Positions 48,115 through 60,957 of a stretch of 64,000 bases of DNA are shown piece after piece. A program made the position numbers and the translations under genes. Every line of letters begins with the position of its first letter. The first letter of the stretch is position 1. This DNA comes from Dillenia suffruticosa (lineage: Eukaryota; Streptophyta; Magnoliopsida; Dilleniales; Dilleniaceae), in contig JAVTVX010000010.1 in the NCBI GenBank assembly GCA_033439265.1, forward strand, positions 10,726,001 through 10,790,000. Reading direction: 5' to 3'. The notes beneath the pieces were generated by a model that worked only from the letters and a program-made list of their open reading frames with translations, had not been told where the DNA came from and made no database searches.

Positions 48115-51100
48115 TTATACCCTGACTTCAACTACATCACCATCTTTGAGCTCGGTAGTGGGCAGGACAAGCTGGCCATTTACGAGTACGATTTTTCCCT
48201 CATGTCCTACTCTTCTCGCAGCATCTGCAGCCGTGCTACCACTTCTCAATCTCATTATCTCACCATGTGGCCAGCATATGATCACCACTTCCCCAAGGAT
48301 GATTGATTCCGGTGAGACATATGATCTTGAAATACGAGAGTGATCAAAACCTGCTTCAGAGCGTAGTTGTTCCTCCCACCGAAGCATTGTCCTCAAAAGA
48401 TTAACCTGTAGAGGAAGACAATAGCCATAATGGGCATTATCTCTTGATCAGATACACTAAATGCAATGATTTCCAGGTCCAATCCGCTTGTGTTCACTTG
48501 GAAGTGTTTGTAATCTTGCAAATAGTGATGCACATGCATTTTAGAGGTTCTGGGTTTGGAAATGGACAACTAGATTAACTCGATTAATGTAAATCTCCAC
48601 CCAAGATATAATCAAACTACTTTGAACAAGTTACTGGAATTCTTTTATAGCTCTTTTAATTGGGAAGAAAAGCCATGGAGCATCATGCCAAATAAAAGCT
48701 GGGATGAGAGTGCAATCAGAGTTCTTCAATAAACTTCTAATCATGTTACTCTTTATTATCTGCCCCTCATTCTTGCTGGCTCATGCATGAGATAGCCCCC
48801 TCACATTTAATGTGCCATGTAAATATAACAATGGGCAGTCGTTAAGATTTCAAGAGAGAAAAAGGGTAAGGCAGCAAGCTCCTACCGGTTGGAAGACATG
48901 CCCAGATTCTTACGGGATGTCTTTAAAATCAGCTTTCCCAGAACCGTCATATCAAGGTACATAGGTAAAGTGATGGTCAATAGGGGTTATCTCAAAGCCT
49001 TTATATACCATATCATTATTCATGACTTCCAACTTAAATATGTAACTGCAACTTCTTAACATTATGCTATTATCTTCTTCCAGGACACCGCTTAATTGTG
49101 GTCCCAATTTTACCATCCTTAGGTCAGCAGCTAATCATACTAAACACAAAATCTTTCTCTGTACATTGAAAGTGATCACCCATATGTTTGATAACCCAGG
49201 CTGGTTATGAGAACACCATGACTGAAGCTCCAAGTCTAGATAGTTCAATATAAACTGCCTATAACATTGGGTATCTTTCGGCACAGACGATGAAAAAGAA
49301 GTCGGACAGGAAAAAAAAATGAGGCACCAACTTTATAACAAGAACAATGTTACTGTGCTAATTGAGAGCAGGGTGTAAGACACTACAAATTGATTCACTT
49401 AACTTCATAATGGCAATATGAAAATACCTTATGGTTGATGCTGGTTTCCATGGAAGTTGAAGTAATAGCACCTTGGCTTGGCCTATCAGAGAAGGTCGAG
49501 TTAGATGTTTTTGAAGCAACTTGTTTTCCCTCAAAAACAGCAGACACAACGGTCCAGTACTCTGACTCCTCCTCCTCAGTAAAATCAATGACCTGGATGA
49601 AGGTGGGTAGCAGGCGCTGAAACTGGTCTTGCTGTTACAAAGAAGTTAGATATTATTAATATTTCAGGCAAAGAGTTCGAAATATATGGTCCTGAATAGT
49701 TATATGAGCCACTGATGTAGTTAATCTACTCTTTTGTTGTGTAAAACTAGCTTTATTATTATTCGAGGGCTTTGCAGCAGAATCAAAATACCAAGAACCC
49801 CAGATATCCTGAAACATATCCTTTCAGATAACAAAGACAGTTTAGATGCTTGAATTACAAATGAGCATGTGCCCTTTGAGTGAATACATACCTTATGGTA
49901 CATACCATCACGACAAAGTGTGTACCTTTCCAGGCAAGTACACCAATCCCCGTGTCCTGGTTCAAACCACCATTCATCAGACACCTGCAAAGCATATCAA
50001 CTTGAAAGAATTAAGAATTGTGTGTCGTGTAAAACTTGACACAACCAAAATAAATTAATTTCATAATTGAACACCTATCTTATTAAATAATTAAATTTAA
50101 GAAAATTCCTCTGATAATCTCCTTTTTCCATAAATAAAGCAAGGAAGAAGCATTATTTGGCACAATCACTTTTATGGCTATGATGAGGCAGTACAAGGAA
50201 TAGCTCTAGTTGATAAGCCAACAAGTGGCGATTGCCTAATCAATGCTTTAAACTAGTCTCTATGTCACCTTACACCAGGACTAACTATGAATACAAAGTC
50301 TTTACATAAGGGAACTATCTGGAGCTCTTATAGCCATGACATATCATTAATCTCTAAAACGAATGTGAAAATGGAGGCATTTTTTTTCCTGCGCATTTGA
50401 CATCCTAGGCGTGGCAGACTAGTGGTGATAACAAATGTTAAAATGGAAGCATTATTTTCCTGAGCATTTGACATCCTGGGTGTGGTAAGCCGATGGTGGT
50501 AAAGCACTGCCAACTGCCAACCAAACACTTGTAATGATGTAGCTAGGGTCTCCATCAGCGATAAAGACTATAATGTCTCATAAACTGTAACAAGAGTTCA
50601 GAGTGAGAAACTGGCCTTCTTGAATAGCCTTGCATAAGCTTCCCACCGCTTCATTTGATTAGAGGAACGTCTGTCTGCTACTGCTTCAGATGCTGCTAGT
50701 CCAAAGCTTACAGCAACGAGGAGTTCTCGTCCTTCTTTATCAACTCTACAGATTGATGTTTCACTCAAGGTTAGGAAAAGCATTAATTCCTTGCAAGTTA
50801 GAAATATGACAAAAGACATACCCGACAATTATAGCTGCAAGAAGGTGACTCCCTTCTACTCTAAGAACTGGATGTCCCACTTTTATAGAGCTGTACCGCT
50901 GAAATGCATCATCATCAATACAATTTTGGTCATCCAGAGGTTTTGAGAGATAGGAGGATCCTTTTATTTCAGAGTCATCCATACTGCTTATGGAGGATAA
51001 CTTGTTCTCAGTTTCTTTATAAAGCCAATGTGCAGCAAGTCCATGTTCAGCATCATCATGCATTCTCTGACAGAAAAGAAGCTGCTAGTGTTAGGCAAAT

Positions 51101-54100
51101 CAGAGCACTAAATTTAACCTGGAATCTCGGAACTGGAACAGCAAGCACCTGTGTTCTGATTTGAACTTCCAGAGGTGCACTCTCAGGACCTTGTACTGCA
51201 GTATGTAGAGACTGCTTGGGGGAGGGAAATAAGAAATGGTCAGAAAGAGGTAATAACTGAAAATATCAATCTTTAATAATATCTATAAAGGCCATGAAAA
51301 TATGTAGAACTTAATGGTAACCATAAAATGACAAGCTGCGTGATTAATTCTTCCCCAAAATTTTGAATGCTCACTTGTTTTAATAAGGTATTGGAATTTC
51401 TGTAAATACCAAAACAAACTAATTAGCTTTCTTTAAAAGAAAGGTATCACCCTATGAGTAGACCTCCAAAAAAAAAATGAAGCATCGGGCTTGGGCTTGG
51501 GCCTTCTAGGCCCGATTTTTAAAATCCACACAGAAATTTCTAGGTTTGGGCTTGGACCACATTCTGAGGCTCAAAGTGTGGCCCAGGTGAGACTCATTTT
51601 TACTCGTTAATACCCTCTCTAAGACTGGCCCCGAACCATGCTCAAGGCATTGAAGACTTGCATGCTAAAGATAAGATATCATGTCCCCATAACATACACG
51701 AAAGATGCCACCACTACTACTCTGGGATCCAATGGCAGGAATATACACTATGAGCCTTTCAAATGCTCAAAACAAGGAAAATCTAACCTGATAACCACTA
51801 GGCTTTGGATTAACTATATAATCGTCCAATTCCCCATCGATGGGAGTCCACAGCCTGCACAACAAGAAAGTATGAGCCAGACAATAAATAAGTCACATTG
51901 CTGGTGTAAGCAGACCACGTGCAATATGGGATGCATTTGGCACTAACAGGCACCATGGGAGCAATACCAATTCTTGATAAGCATCACACGAAGTATAAGC
52001 TAAAGGAACTAAATTGCACAGCATAACAGATTCAAATATCAAATTCTAGAATTGTTTACCTGTGTATAATGTCAAGAAGACAGTAACAACACTTGACTGC
52101 AGGTCCATGAAGAGTTCCATTCTTATCTCCAACCACAACCCTTAATGCACGGGCATCGTAGACCTTTCTAATGCCAATGTCTTTTCGTGTCATCTGGGAG
52201 AACATAAGTTAGATATGTGTGAACTACATTTTTTTCATAGCAGCACTAGGATTAAATCTAAATTATGTTCATTGATGCAGTTTGGATAATTAGCATTTAA
52301 ATGAAAGAGCTTGGGCTTGAAATCAAAAGCCAAGTCCTTCTTGAGAAGAGGTATCAACACTTACCAAATCAACTCAAAGTTTTCTTCCCCATATTAGTTA
52401 TTCCCTTTCCTATTCCCTTTTTTTTTACCAGTTTAAAGAACCAAAATAAAACTGTGGCAGTGTCAACTGAAATGTAACAGGAAAAATGAATCAAAGACAA
52501 ACTAATTCAATATCATTGAGCAGTGCATTAAGTCATATCCAAGACTTGGAAGCCACTCCCCCCCCCCCAAAAAAAAACACAAAAATAAAAATCCACACCC
52601 ACTAACAACAATAACAAAAATAAGATACTCATATCATTAGTGGAATCATAGCCTGGTAATGAATTACAAGACGTGCCACTTAAAAGCAATGATGCCAAGA
52701 ACTCATGCTTGAATGTCAACTCGTTAACCATTTTCTTATGATCCAATTAGTCATTCTCTTTCTGACTTCCAGCTTTAAAATTTTTAAGACTTCATAGTTT
52801 ACATTGAGATCGATTCAATTATTCATTTATTTAATTTTTTAAAATAGGCACAAAAGGTTGAAGCTTTTACTTGTAATGATTAGAATTCCAAAAGAGGGGG
52901 CCAGTTGTATCTATAAGATTGTCCATGCTACAAAGGATACTTACTCCACAGAAATATTATGGAAATTATAAAAACTTTCGATGTAGAGAAAATAGCATGG
53001 TTGTTATTGCTCATAAAAATGAGACGATAGAATCAGGATTATACCTTGCTGTAGATACTATACAGACTTTTTAGGCGGCCAGATAAGGTAACTTCCATCC
53101 CCGGAACATAACTGTGAAGATAATATACAAAGAAAAAAGTCAACAAGTATTAGCTTTATTGCTTTCTTCAATAATAGAAGTTAAAAAGATGGATCATGGG
53201 GTAGTGAAAGCTTTACGAGTAATCAAACTTAGAGACATATTAAACACCAAGGAGAAAAAATGCATGAGAGGACAACTTACGAAGTAGAAATAAGCAACTC
53301 CCTTTCCAGTGCTTCTTCACAAATTGCAAGGGATGCTAAAGCAATTCCAGCATCCCTCACAACTTTTGGTTTTGTTTGAGATATTGAACATTTCTGAAGG
53401 GTTCGAAGAAATGTGGCACGTTTCCTGCGATCTAATTGTAGCTCAAAAGGTATTACAGCTTGTAAGAGATCCTGCAATGAAAAGAAACAGATAAAATGGT
53501 CTTTGCCATCTTATTAACAGAAACAAAATCTCATTTTACACTGCATATCAAGTCCTTACTTTGTAGTTTCCATTGAGAAGATAAATTGACTGCTTATAGT
53601 GTTACTTATTTCAGGATAATATGAAAAAATTAGTGGAAACTGTATCTCTAAGCTCCAAAATGGCAGCTATAAGTATGTTATGTTGACCCACTTAGATGAA
53701 GATATTGTGGATCTATACCCTGCTACTTAAATTAAGAAATTGTAGCAATTAGATTGGTCAGGGAAGATAATTCCATGATTTCATTAGCGGGGAAGCAGGT
53801 TTGGATTAGAAGCTGCTCAACCAAGATGTAGAAATCCAAATGAGTTTAGAATAAAAAAATTAGAACAAGTCAATGGTCCTTGAAAAATGGCCCCGGACTC
53901 CAACCTCTAAAGGATCCCAAATTCACAAAGACATTAGCAATATGCAAAGAATTCATATCCCAAAAAACCAAACCACATATTTGATCACTGCTTCAAGTGC
54001 TTCAACCACAAATTTTATCTCTAGAAAGAACAAAAGACATAATTCTATATCTAAATAGGTTGTTGTATCTATTGGTGGTCACTGGAATACATTCTTTGTT

Positions 54101-57100
54101 TCAAAGCCTTACAAGTTGGCACATTGATAAAATCACATCATTCTTTTTAAGTGAGAAGACATTACCTTTACAGTTGCGACATCTTCATCATCCAGTAAAG
54201 ACCTATCATGCTCCTGAGTACCTTTTTCTTTGGTCAAAGGTGCAACTTTGCTGGACTTCATGGTAACTCTTCTCATATTTCCTGCCCTGTTGGTTGGACT
54301 CCACATGGAAGCTAGCTCAGCTCTCATATGCTGGAACGTCTGAGGCTGCATGACAGAAGACTTTCCATCATTGAATGGAGTGAAATATCAAACAACAGCT
54401 CCTAATATGGACGGTAGAGCTTTCTTGCTAAATATCAGCCAGTCTAGTGGCTCTTCAACTCCCAATATGAACATTAGATCTTTCATGCTAGATACTGGCC
54501 AGTCTAGTAGTTCTTTATTATACTCTGGGTATATTCTTATTTTTGGGTGTTAAAGCATTTGCCATGAGCTATTCCCTGGCGCATAATTTGGATCCTCATG
54601 TAATTTCTGTAATTTCTTTCTGTCCTTATGTACTATGTTTCGTATTACTTCCTCAAGTTAGCAAGGAAACATATATTTTCCAGACCTTATGAAAAGTGAT
54701 ACATACTAATAAAAAGTGATTGTATTAAGGCCGAGGTTTTCTGTAATACATTTTGGCTATTGATGCTGGAATATCAAATATGGTTTCTCATTCGATATCT
54801 GCCCTTGGTAAGTTTGATTCCTCAACTCAAATAGTGTTACCCCTAGAGGTCCCAGAGAACTTGCTATTCTGACAGCTCTACATAAGATTCATTCATCCTT
54901 CTCTGCCAATCACTCCTTTCCCTGTCCTCCTCTTATTAAAGCCATTGGTTATCTATCAGTAGTTCCATGATATGCATTGATCCAACTCACACTAATGACA
55001 AAGGACTAGGTGAGTTGAAAAGCAAATTTTACTTTCACAGACAAGAAGTTATAGCAAACCGTATGCATATGCTGCAAAACATTTTTGATGTCTCTGCCAT
55101 GACTTGTTTATGATATGCCAGGAAGTAAATAGGTATATGATAATCCTGTATCCAACTCTAATGCTTATATGACTTCTTTGGTTTTGAGTTTGAAAACAAC
55201 AGTTACAACAAAAAAGGTACGGGAGCATGTTACACAAACCCTCAAAACACTGTGAACTATATCTGGTGGCTAACATCTAGAAATTATGACAAAAAAAAAA
55301 AAAAAAAATCAATTCGACATAAGTATATACCACATCCATTTTTGCTATTTTTTTTTGGGTGGGGGGGTTAATAAGGATATCTTGCATTAATAAAGATATC
55401 TTGCATGCATAAGTAGAATAGTGGCTTGAAAGTCTGAATGTAAGGTCAATCAACTATTTTGGACTAGTAGTGTTCCAGTGTATTACGGCCCATTCTGTCA
55501 GACACAAAATACTTATAATTTCCAACAGTGGATGTTCCTGTACTCAAGAATCAACAAATGATTATCAGCAAGACCTGAAGAACTGCAAAGCAGAGATCTT
55601 CCAATTCAGCTTTTAAAGCCCATAGTCCTAATCTGGAAGCAAGTGAGCACCAAATGACTAGTGTCTCCTGGGCAAGCGCTTCAGCCTTCAATGGTGGCAG
55701 TGCATAACTGCAAGATGAGATAACCATGAAAACTTTTAACTTAATAACTACCAAATGCTTTAGCTGGATCATATTTGTAATATTCAGCTTTGATGCTTTC
55801 ATAAATAGAATCGCCACATAGTGAAAACAGAAAGAGATGATAAATCAAGTAAAATGGATGTTACATGGGTTCAAACTTCAAAGTTGAAGTTTTGTTATTC
55901 ACCAATAAACTTGAATCTATTATGCAATAACTAGGATTATGGTGCATGCTCGAGTGCATGAAGTACAATAAATTCAACAAAAAGAAAAAGAAAAAGAAAA
56001 AGAAAGAAAGAAAAGTTTTTGAAAAAATAGATATAACAGAAAAACATAAGCAAGTGGGCAGTTTTTTAAATTTGTGATTCCAATTTTGTCTATCTAATTA
56101 TTTTCCACAAAAAACTAAATTGTAATGGCAGTGATGTCAGATAAACTTGTGATGGGTTTCAAACACCAAACAGGTTGTTCTCTTCATTATTAGTACAGAC
56201 AAAAACAAGTTTGGGGTACTTACATTGTTCTCATGTTATGAAGGCGATCAGCAAGTTTAATGAGTACTACTCGTGGATCATCTACCATCCCCAAGAGCAT
56301 CACCCTTAAATTATTCGCCTGGTTAACAAAGAGTACGATATTATTATAATAGCTGAAACTAACCACAACCAGTGCCTTTAGAGTACAACATTACTAATGA
56401 AAAAATTGAACATGCCCTTGCACAATAAAAAACAAATAAAACAAACAGCTAATAGCTATTAAAAACCAGCTATTTTCCAGTGTAAAAAAACAGAATCACG
56501 CATGCAATGAACTAAATTGATAATGTGCTTTACATGAAAAATAGATAGAGTAATCAATAAACAATGACATTACAATCATCTTTTATAACCATCTAGAGCA
56601 CCCAAATTGAAAGGACAAAACCAAGGTTATTGACCCCATAATGTTTCCAGGAGTAGCTACAAAGTTGATTCAAGTTGTACCTCGTCGTGATTCAGGGTGC
56701 CCTGATCCACATTTGTTCGGCGATGTCTCCGTAATAGCTGCATGATAAATAATAATAATAATAATTATAATAATAATATGACAATCTGCAGAAAAATTTG
56801 AAAACTTATAAAAGTTGGGATCTCAAAATTCAAATGAATAAGATTGTGACATCTATTTAACAGAGCAGTGAGTACCTAATTCTAGACAGATTTTCAGGCA
56901 TCATCATAGTAAAACAACAGCACAAGACAAGATCAGACTACCAGCAAATTGATAATCTCATAATTAAACAGCTTAGGCTTCTCTCACTCCCTACATTATA
57001 AGATCAAGTGACGTCCTTCCAGCAAGCTAGTTCAGACAAATTTAGTCTCGAATTCTTGATAAATTACAGTTGCCAGTTTGTTTGAAATTGGAATTTAAGC

Positions 57101-60100
57101 AACACAAATAGCTGTAAATTATACCTGATTGATATAACTTAACCTGGAAACTCCAGCAACTAGCTTTGCTACATCATCCCCAAACTCGACTTCTATGCTA
57201 TGCAAATTCTCACATGTATCATCGACCACATCATGTAGAATTCCAGCCACAACTGTATCAACAGCCTGCAGAAAGCTAGCGAGTGCAGTCAGGGAAAATC
57301 AAAAGTAATGCAATTCTGCAGCTATTTCTCACACTTGGTACTTAAGAGGATTAAAGGCAGGAGAGCCTTTTACACTTAACAACAAAAATAACTTGGCAAC
57401 AAGCAAGTGAACTTCAAACATCACTTTTCTTTTCCCTGGATAAGAGGTTAGGAAGAAGCCTCAACCACTTGGGAAAGGGGAAGGGGATCTCTGGCGCTAA
57501 ACTGAGCTATACAACCAGACCAGTAATACTTTACCAAATATTAATCCTTGTTTATATCCTCCAAATAAAGAATTGCCATTCCATGTGAACTTTGTAAACC
57601 CTCTACTTACACAGAACTAGAGATAAGAATCTACCCATGGCATGAAGCATATTAAAGCAAATTAAGCCACCTTGAGGTTCCATGAGAAATATAATAATAT
57701 CAGTTTCTAAGATTTTTAATGATCATCAAGATAAGGGGACTGGAATAGAAGATTCTCTAATTAAGGTGAGGTTAACTTGTTATTCTATAACTGATTCATG
57801 ATTTGAATTGCTAAACATTGGTCCTTTTCTACTGAAGTTAAATGTCTCTAAATAAAAGTATTCATTTAGGACCCAATAGATTAAGCATACACTTGACATA
57901 GAAAGGCACAGCAGCAAAAGAAAGAAAAAGGTACAAACAGTTGGTATTTTCAAGGAGAGCACCAGCTTATGATACTAAGATGGAAATTTCATAAAATGCA
58001 ACCTTGAGGTTAGCTTGTTATTCTATAACTGATTCATGAGTTGAATTGCTAAACATTGGTCCTTTTCTAGTGAAGTTAAATATCTCTAAATAAGAGTATT
58101 CATTTAGGACTCAATAGATTAAGCATACACCTGACATAGAAATGCCCAGCAGCAAAAGAAAGAAAAAGATCCAGACATTTGGTATTTTCAAGTAGAGCAC
58201 CAGCTTAAGATACTAAGATGGAAATTTCATAAAATGCAACCACTCTAGATAACAGAAGTTCTTGAAGTGAATGCATAGTTGTAAATATCTGCAGAACGTT
58301 GCATCGATAGTGACTCTGTCCTTGAACCCTAGTAGTAGCCTCCTGCCTTCTTGCTCCCGTTCCAATTTGACTAATATTTGGGAAGACAGTATTCAGTATT
58401 CTGAGAAAGAGAGGTCAAATGCCAAGGTAACAAAAGCATAACGTCACCTTGCCAACTTTAGCTCACATTTAAACATCTGATTCTGGATATGGCAACACTG
58501 CCCATGAAGATTCTCTGGGGAAAGGTCCATCAGGTTCTGCACTTTTGGGTAGTTTTCATTTTGACAAACCACTAGTTGGAGATCTTAAAAGTTCTTACAA
58601 TGATCTTTACTGTTACTATGCCAAAAAAAGACTACAGATAGTTTGGAATATCGGGCAATGCTCTTAACTGCCTAGTGGTGTGATTAAAGCCAATCATAAA
58701 TTATGTCCTCAGCAATGATGCGAAATTGTAATATGCAAGGAATTGTTTCCTATGTCATTGCAAATGTTTTAGTCCACTGAGTCTCCATTACGGCCATCTC
58801 AAAACCTTGTGGCCTTAGAAGTAAAGCATACTGAGGTGGTTCATCATGCTACCCCTGTAAGTAGGACAATTCTTATTAAGAAGTTGGATGGCCAATCTTA
58901 GGGGGGAAAAAAGAAAAAGAAGCAAAGAGAGACCCATAAAGAGGCAGGCTATATGATAAAAGACTACATCATAAAAATAGTATCTTAGAGAGGGGGGGTC
59001 CACTTTTTGATACCGCTGTCCTTAGATTAATCACACAACCTGGGTCAATAAACAGGCATATTACCCGGTTAATAAAATCCCTTCTCCAGACCAGACATAA
59101 AACAAGACAGAATAGTTTATTACAATTTACACTCACAAATGATGCACATTAATTGACAAGAACCTAGTCAGACGGTGATGGTGGCTCATGAACATGAAAT
59201 ACAGATGCAAATGAAATTCATTTAACATCTCAATTTTTTTTAAAGGTAATAAGAAGAAACATATAGTTTTCATAACAATAATCAATAAGTAGAATGAGGT
59301 TAAAACCACATAATGGCAAAGGGAAACATACTCTTTTCCCACTTGATGGTACTAACACAGCTAAGGTTCTTCCCGTATGAATACAATGCGTTACATAAGG
59401 GTCTCCTGTTTTTCTAAACTGGCCATGGTGAGCTCTCCTTGCGAATGCAATAGCCTTTTGCACCTGCCTTCACAAAATAATGTGTTTTAGAAGATACAAG
59501 CACTTAATTCTGAGCAATGGTGCAAGTAGAGATGGTAAACCTTTTCGTCATTGAATATGGAATAACCGGTTACATCTACTCCGTCCAGAACAAAGGCCCC
59601 TACAGCAAATTAATGATAATATTGTTCATAATAAAATACAATTCAAAAGAAAAAAAATATCATGAACGGATCTCTTTAGTAAAATGAAGTGTGAGAGACA
59701 TTGGTGGTGCAACAAGGGACTCTGAAACTATTTCGCATTATTTAGCGTAATGATTAAATTATCTTCTTCTTTTGCGGGTAATATATGTTGCTTGTTTGTA
59801 TTAAAAATGGGTCCTAAGGCACATTTAAAACTTGGGCAGATTGAATCAAATTAATGGTCTGTTCAAAAACTAGGAGGTCAGTGGTTAACATCTCTTTCTC
59901 AGTCACATGCACTTACAAATAACAGACAGAACTTACCAATAGTAATCTTTACAAAACATTAACATTAAACCTTATAGTTTACGGCACGAATTACCAAATC
60001 AAAAGGATCAGGATTTTTTAGGGTTTACCAGGCTCCTCCGCTTTAGGCCACAAGAAATCAACCTTAGTAGAGAGACAAGCACCCGAAGCAATTGCCACGG

Positions 60101-60368
60101 CGGTGACCGCTACGTGCGTGAGAGCCGAAGTCACAGCGGCATGAGCCGAGCCAGAACCGGCAGCTGCAGCGGCGGCGATTACGTTTCCGGTGGTAATGAC
60201 GGTGGTAAGCGACGATTTAACCCCAATTCTTTTGTGGGTTTTGCTAATATGGGTCTGATTGAATAAAAATGTAGTGGAATCGCCGAGAAAAGGTGATCTA
60301 CGGAGGAGAGAAGGTGGGGTTTTGTGGAAAATAGAGGAAAACATGGTTGAGGTTTGGCATGCAGACAT
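48115..60368 (-). CDS. plastid RelA/SpoT homologue (RSH family), complete
   Basis: RSH enzymes make or break (p)ppGpp, the stringent-response nucleotide, here probably in plastids. Eighteen exons: 60029-60368, 59541-59599, 59332-59463, 57125-57265, 56681-56737, 56224-56318, 55575-55707, 54166-54345, 53281-53471, 53045-53111, 52060-52193, 51788-51854, 51149-51211, 50822-51066, 50616-50745, 49892-49984, 49428-49631 and 48115-48405. They sum to 2622 bp, 873 residues. Residues 1-60 are serine/threonine-rich and basic, like a transit peptide. The HD region (about 134-320) has [22 protein letters not shown] (188-193) and [11 protein letters not shown]. The synthetase region (about 440-580) has GRLKSLYSI (from G454), D478, ELDD (518-521), GYQSLH (530-535) and EVQIRT (E547). 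A TGS-like domain ends the protein (about 815-873); no ACT domain. Intron 15 appears to start with GC. A downstream ATG (codon 9) is an alternative start. Confidence 0.92.
54400..54520. repeat. imperfect ~60-bp tandem repeat in RSH intron 7
   Basis: Two neighbouring stretches share the order CCTAATATGGACGGTAGAGC / CCCAATATGAACATTAGATC, then CTTTC.TGCTA, then GGCCAGTCTAGTAG-like words. The open frame over them (54350-54553) is short and I do not call it a gene. Confidence 0.6.
57767..58241. repeat. 238-bp direct tandem duplication in RSH intron 3
   Basis: Two adjacent copies, 57767-58004 and 58005-58242 in register, of a 238-bp unit that begins TGAGGTTA and ends AAAATGCAACC with one or two bases of slack at the edges. 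I count about 15 differences, or roughly 94% identity. Non-coding, within the 2-kb intron between the exons at 57265 and 59332. Confidence 0.9.
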
Positions 60369-60700
60369 GTCCAAGAATAACTTTCAGCTTTGCTCCAACT
60401 GATGTTTTCACATAGTTTGTGTCTCCATTTGAGAGAAGAAAGAATAAAAAAATCTCAGGAGGAGGTGGAGTATGAAAAGTTTCCACGTTGGTTTCCTAGC
60501 GTTTGTGGTGGGGGACGAGTTGGGGTTTCATGGTTGGAATTTGATAATGATGATGATGATGATGATGAGAGAGAGACAGTTAATTTGCATGATGGGTAAA
60601 GTCGTGAAAAACAGTAATCTCAACTGTCAGCCGGTGGAAAAGGAAAAGATGGGTCATTTGCGGGTGAGCTTGGTTCGGGCCCTGAGGACTCCACTTGGGC
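60369..60700 (-). promoter_or_regulatory. RSH 5' leader and proximal promoter
   Basis: Upstream of the RSH start codon. It contains a GAT microsatellite (about 60546-60569). No clear TATA box was found. Two SINEs start directly beyond it at 60726. Confidence 0.35.
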
Positions 60701-60725
60701 CATCTAGGAATATTTTTCTTTTATT

Positions 60726-60811
60726 ATTATTTTTTTTATCATACAAAGATTTGAATTGAGATCACCAGATTAGAAAAAAGAGTTTATATCACTAGATTAT
60801 CCCATTATGAC
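60726..60811 (-). mobile_element. 86-bp SINE, copy with exact target duplication
   Basis: An exact 16-bp repeat, ATATTTTTCTTTTATT, flanks it at 60710-60725 and 60812-60827. On the minus strand it starts GTCATAATGGGATAATC, has TAGTGATATAAAC and a B-box-like CAATTCAAATC, and ends in an A-rich tail. Same family as 16031-16114. Confidence 0.8.
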
Positions 60812-60859
60812 ATATTTTTCTTTTATTTGACTACCGAGGAATCATTAACTATTGATGAT

Positions 60860-60945
60860 GTCTACAAAGAGACAGCATAGTGGTATAAATCTTTATCTCT
60901 CAACGTGATGATTTCAAATTCAAATTTTTGTAAAAAAAAAAATTT
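60860..60945 (+). mobile_element. 86-bp SINE, plus-strand copy with exact target duplication
   Basis: A 12-bp repeat, ACTATTGATGAT, flanks it at 60848-60859 and 60946-60957. It reads GTCTACAAAGAGACAGCATA, then GTGGTATAAATC (A-box region), TCTCAACGTGATGA, a B-box-like CAAATTCAAAT and an A-run. It points away from the copy 49 bp to its left. Confidence 0.8.
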
Positions 60946-60957
60946 ACTATTGATGAT

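Noticed and set aside
60369-60374. RSH start two codons further upstream (60374)
   Set aside because: That codon is TTG on the gene strand; the first ATG is at 60368, with another in frame at 60344.
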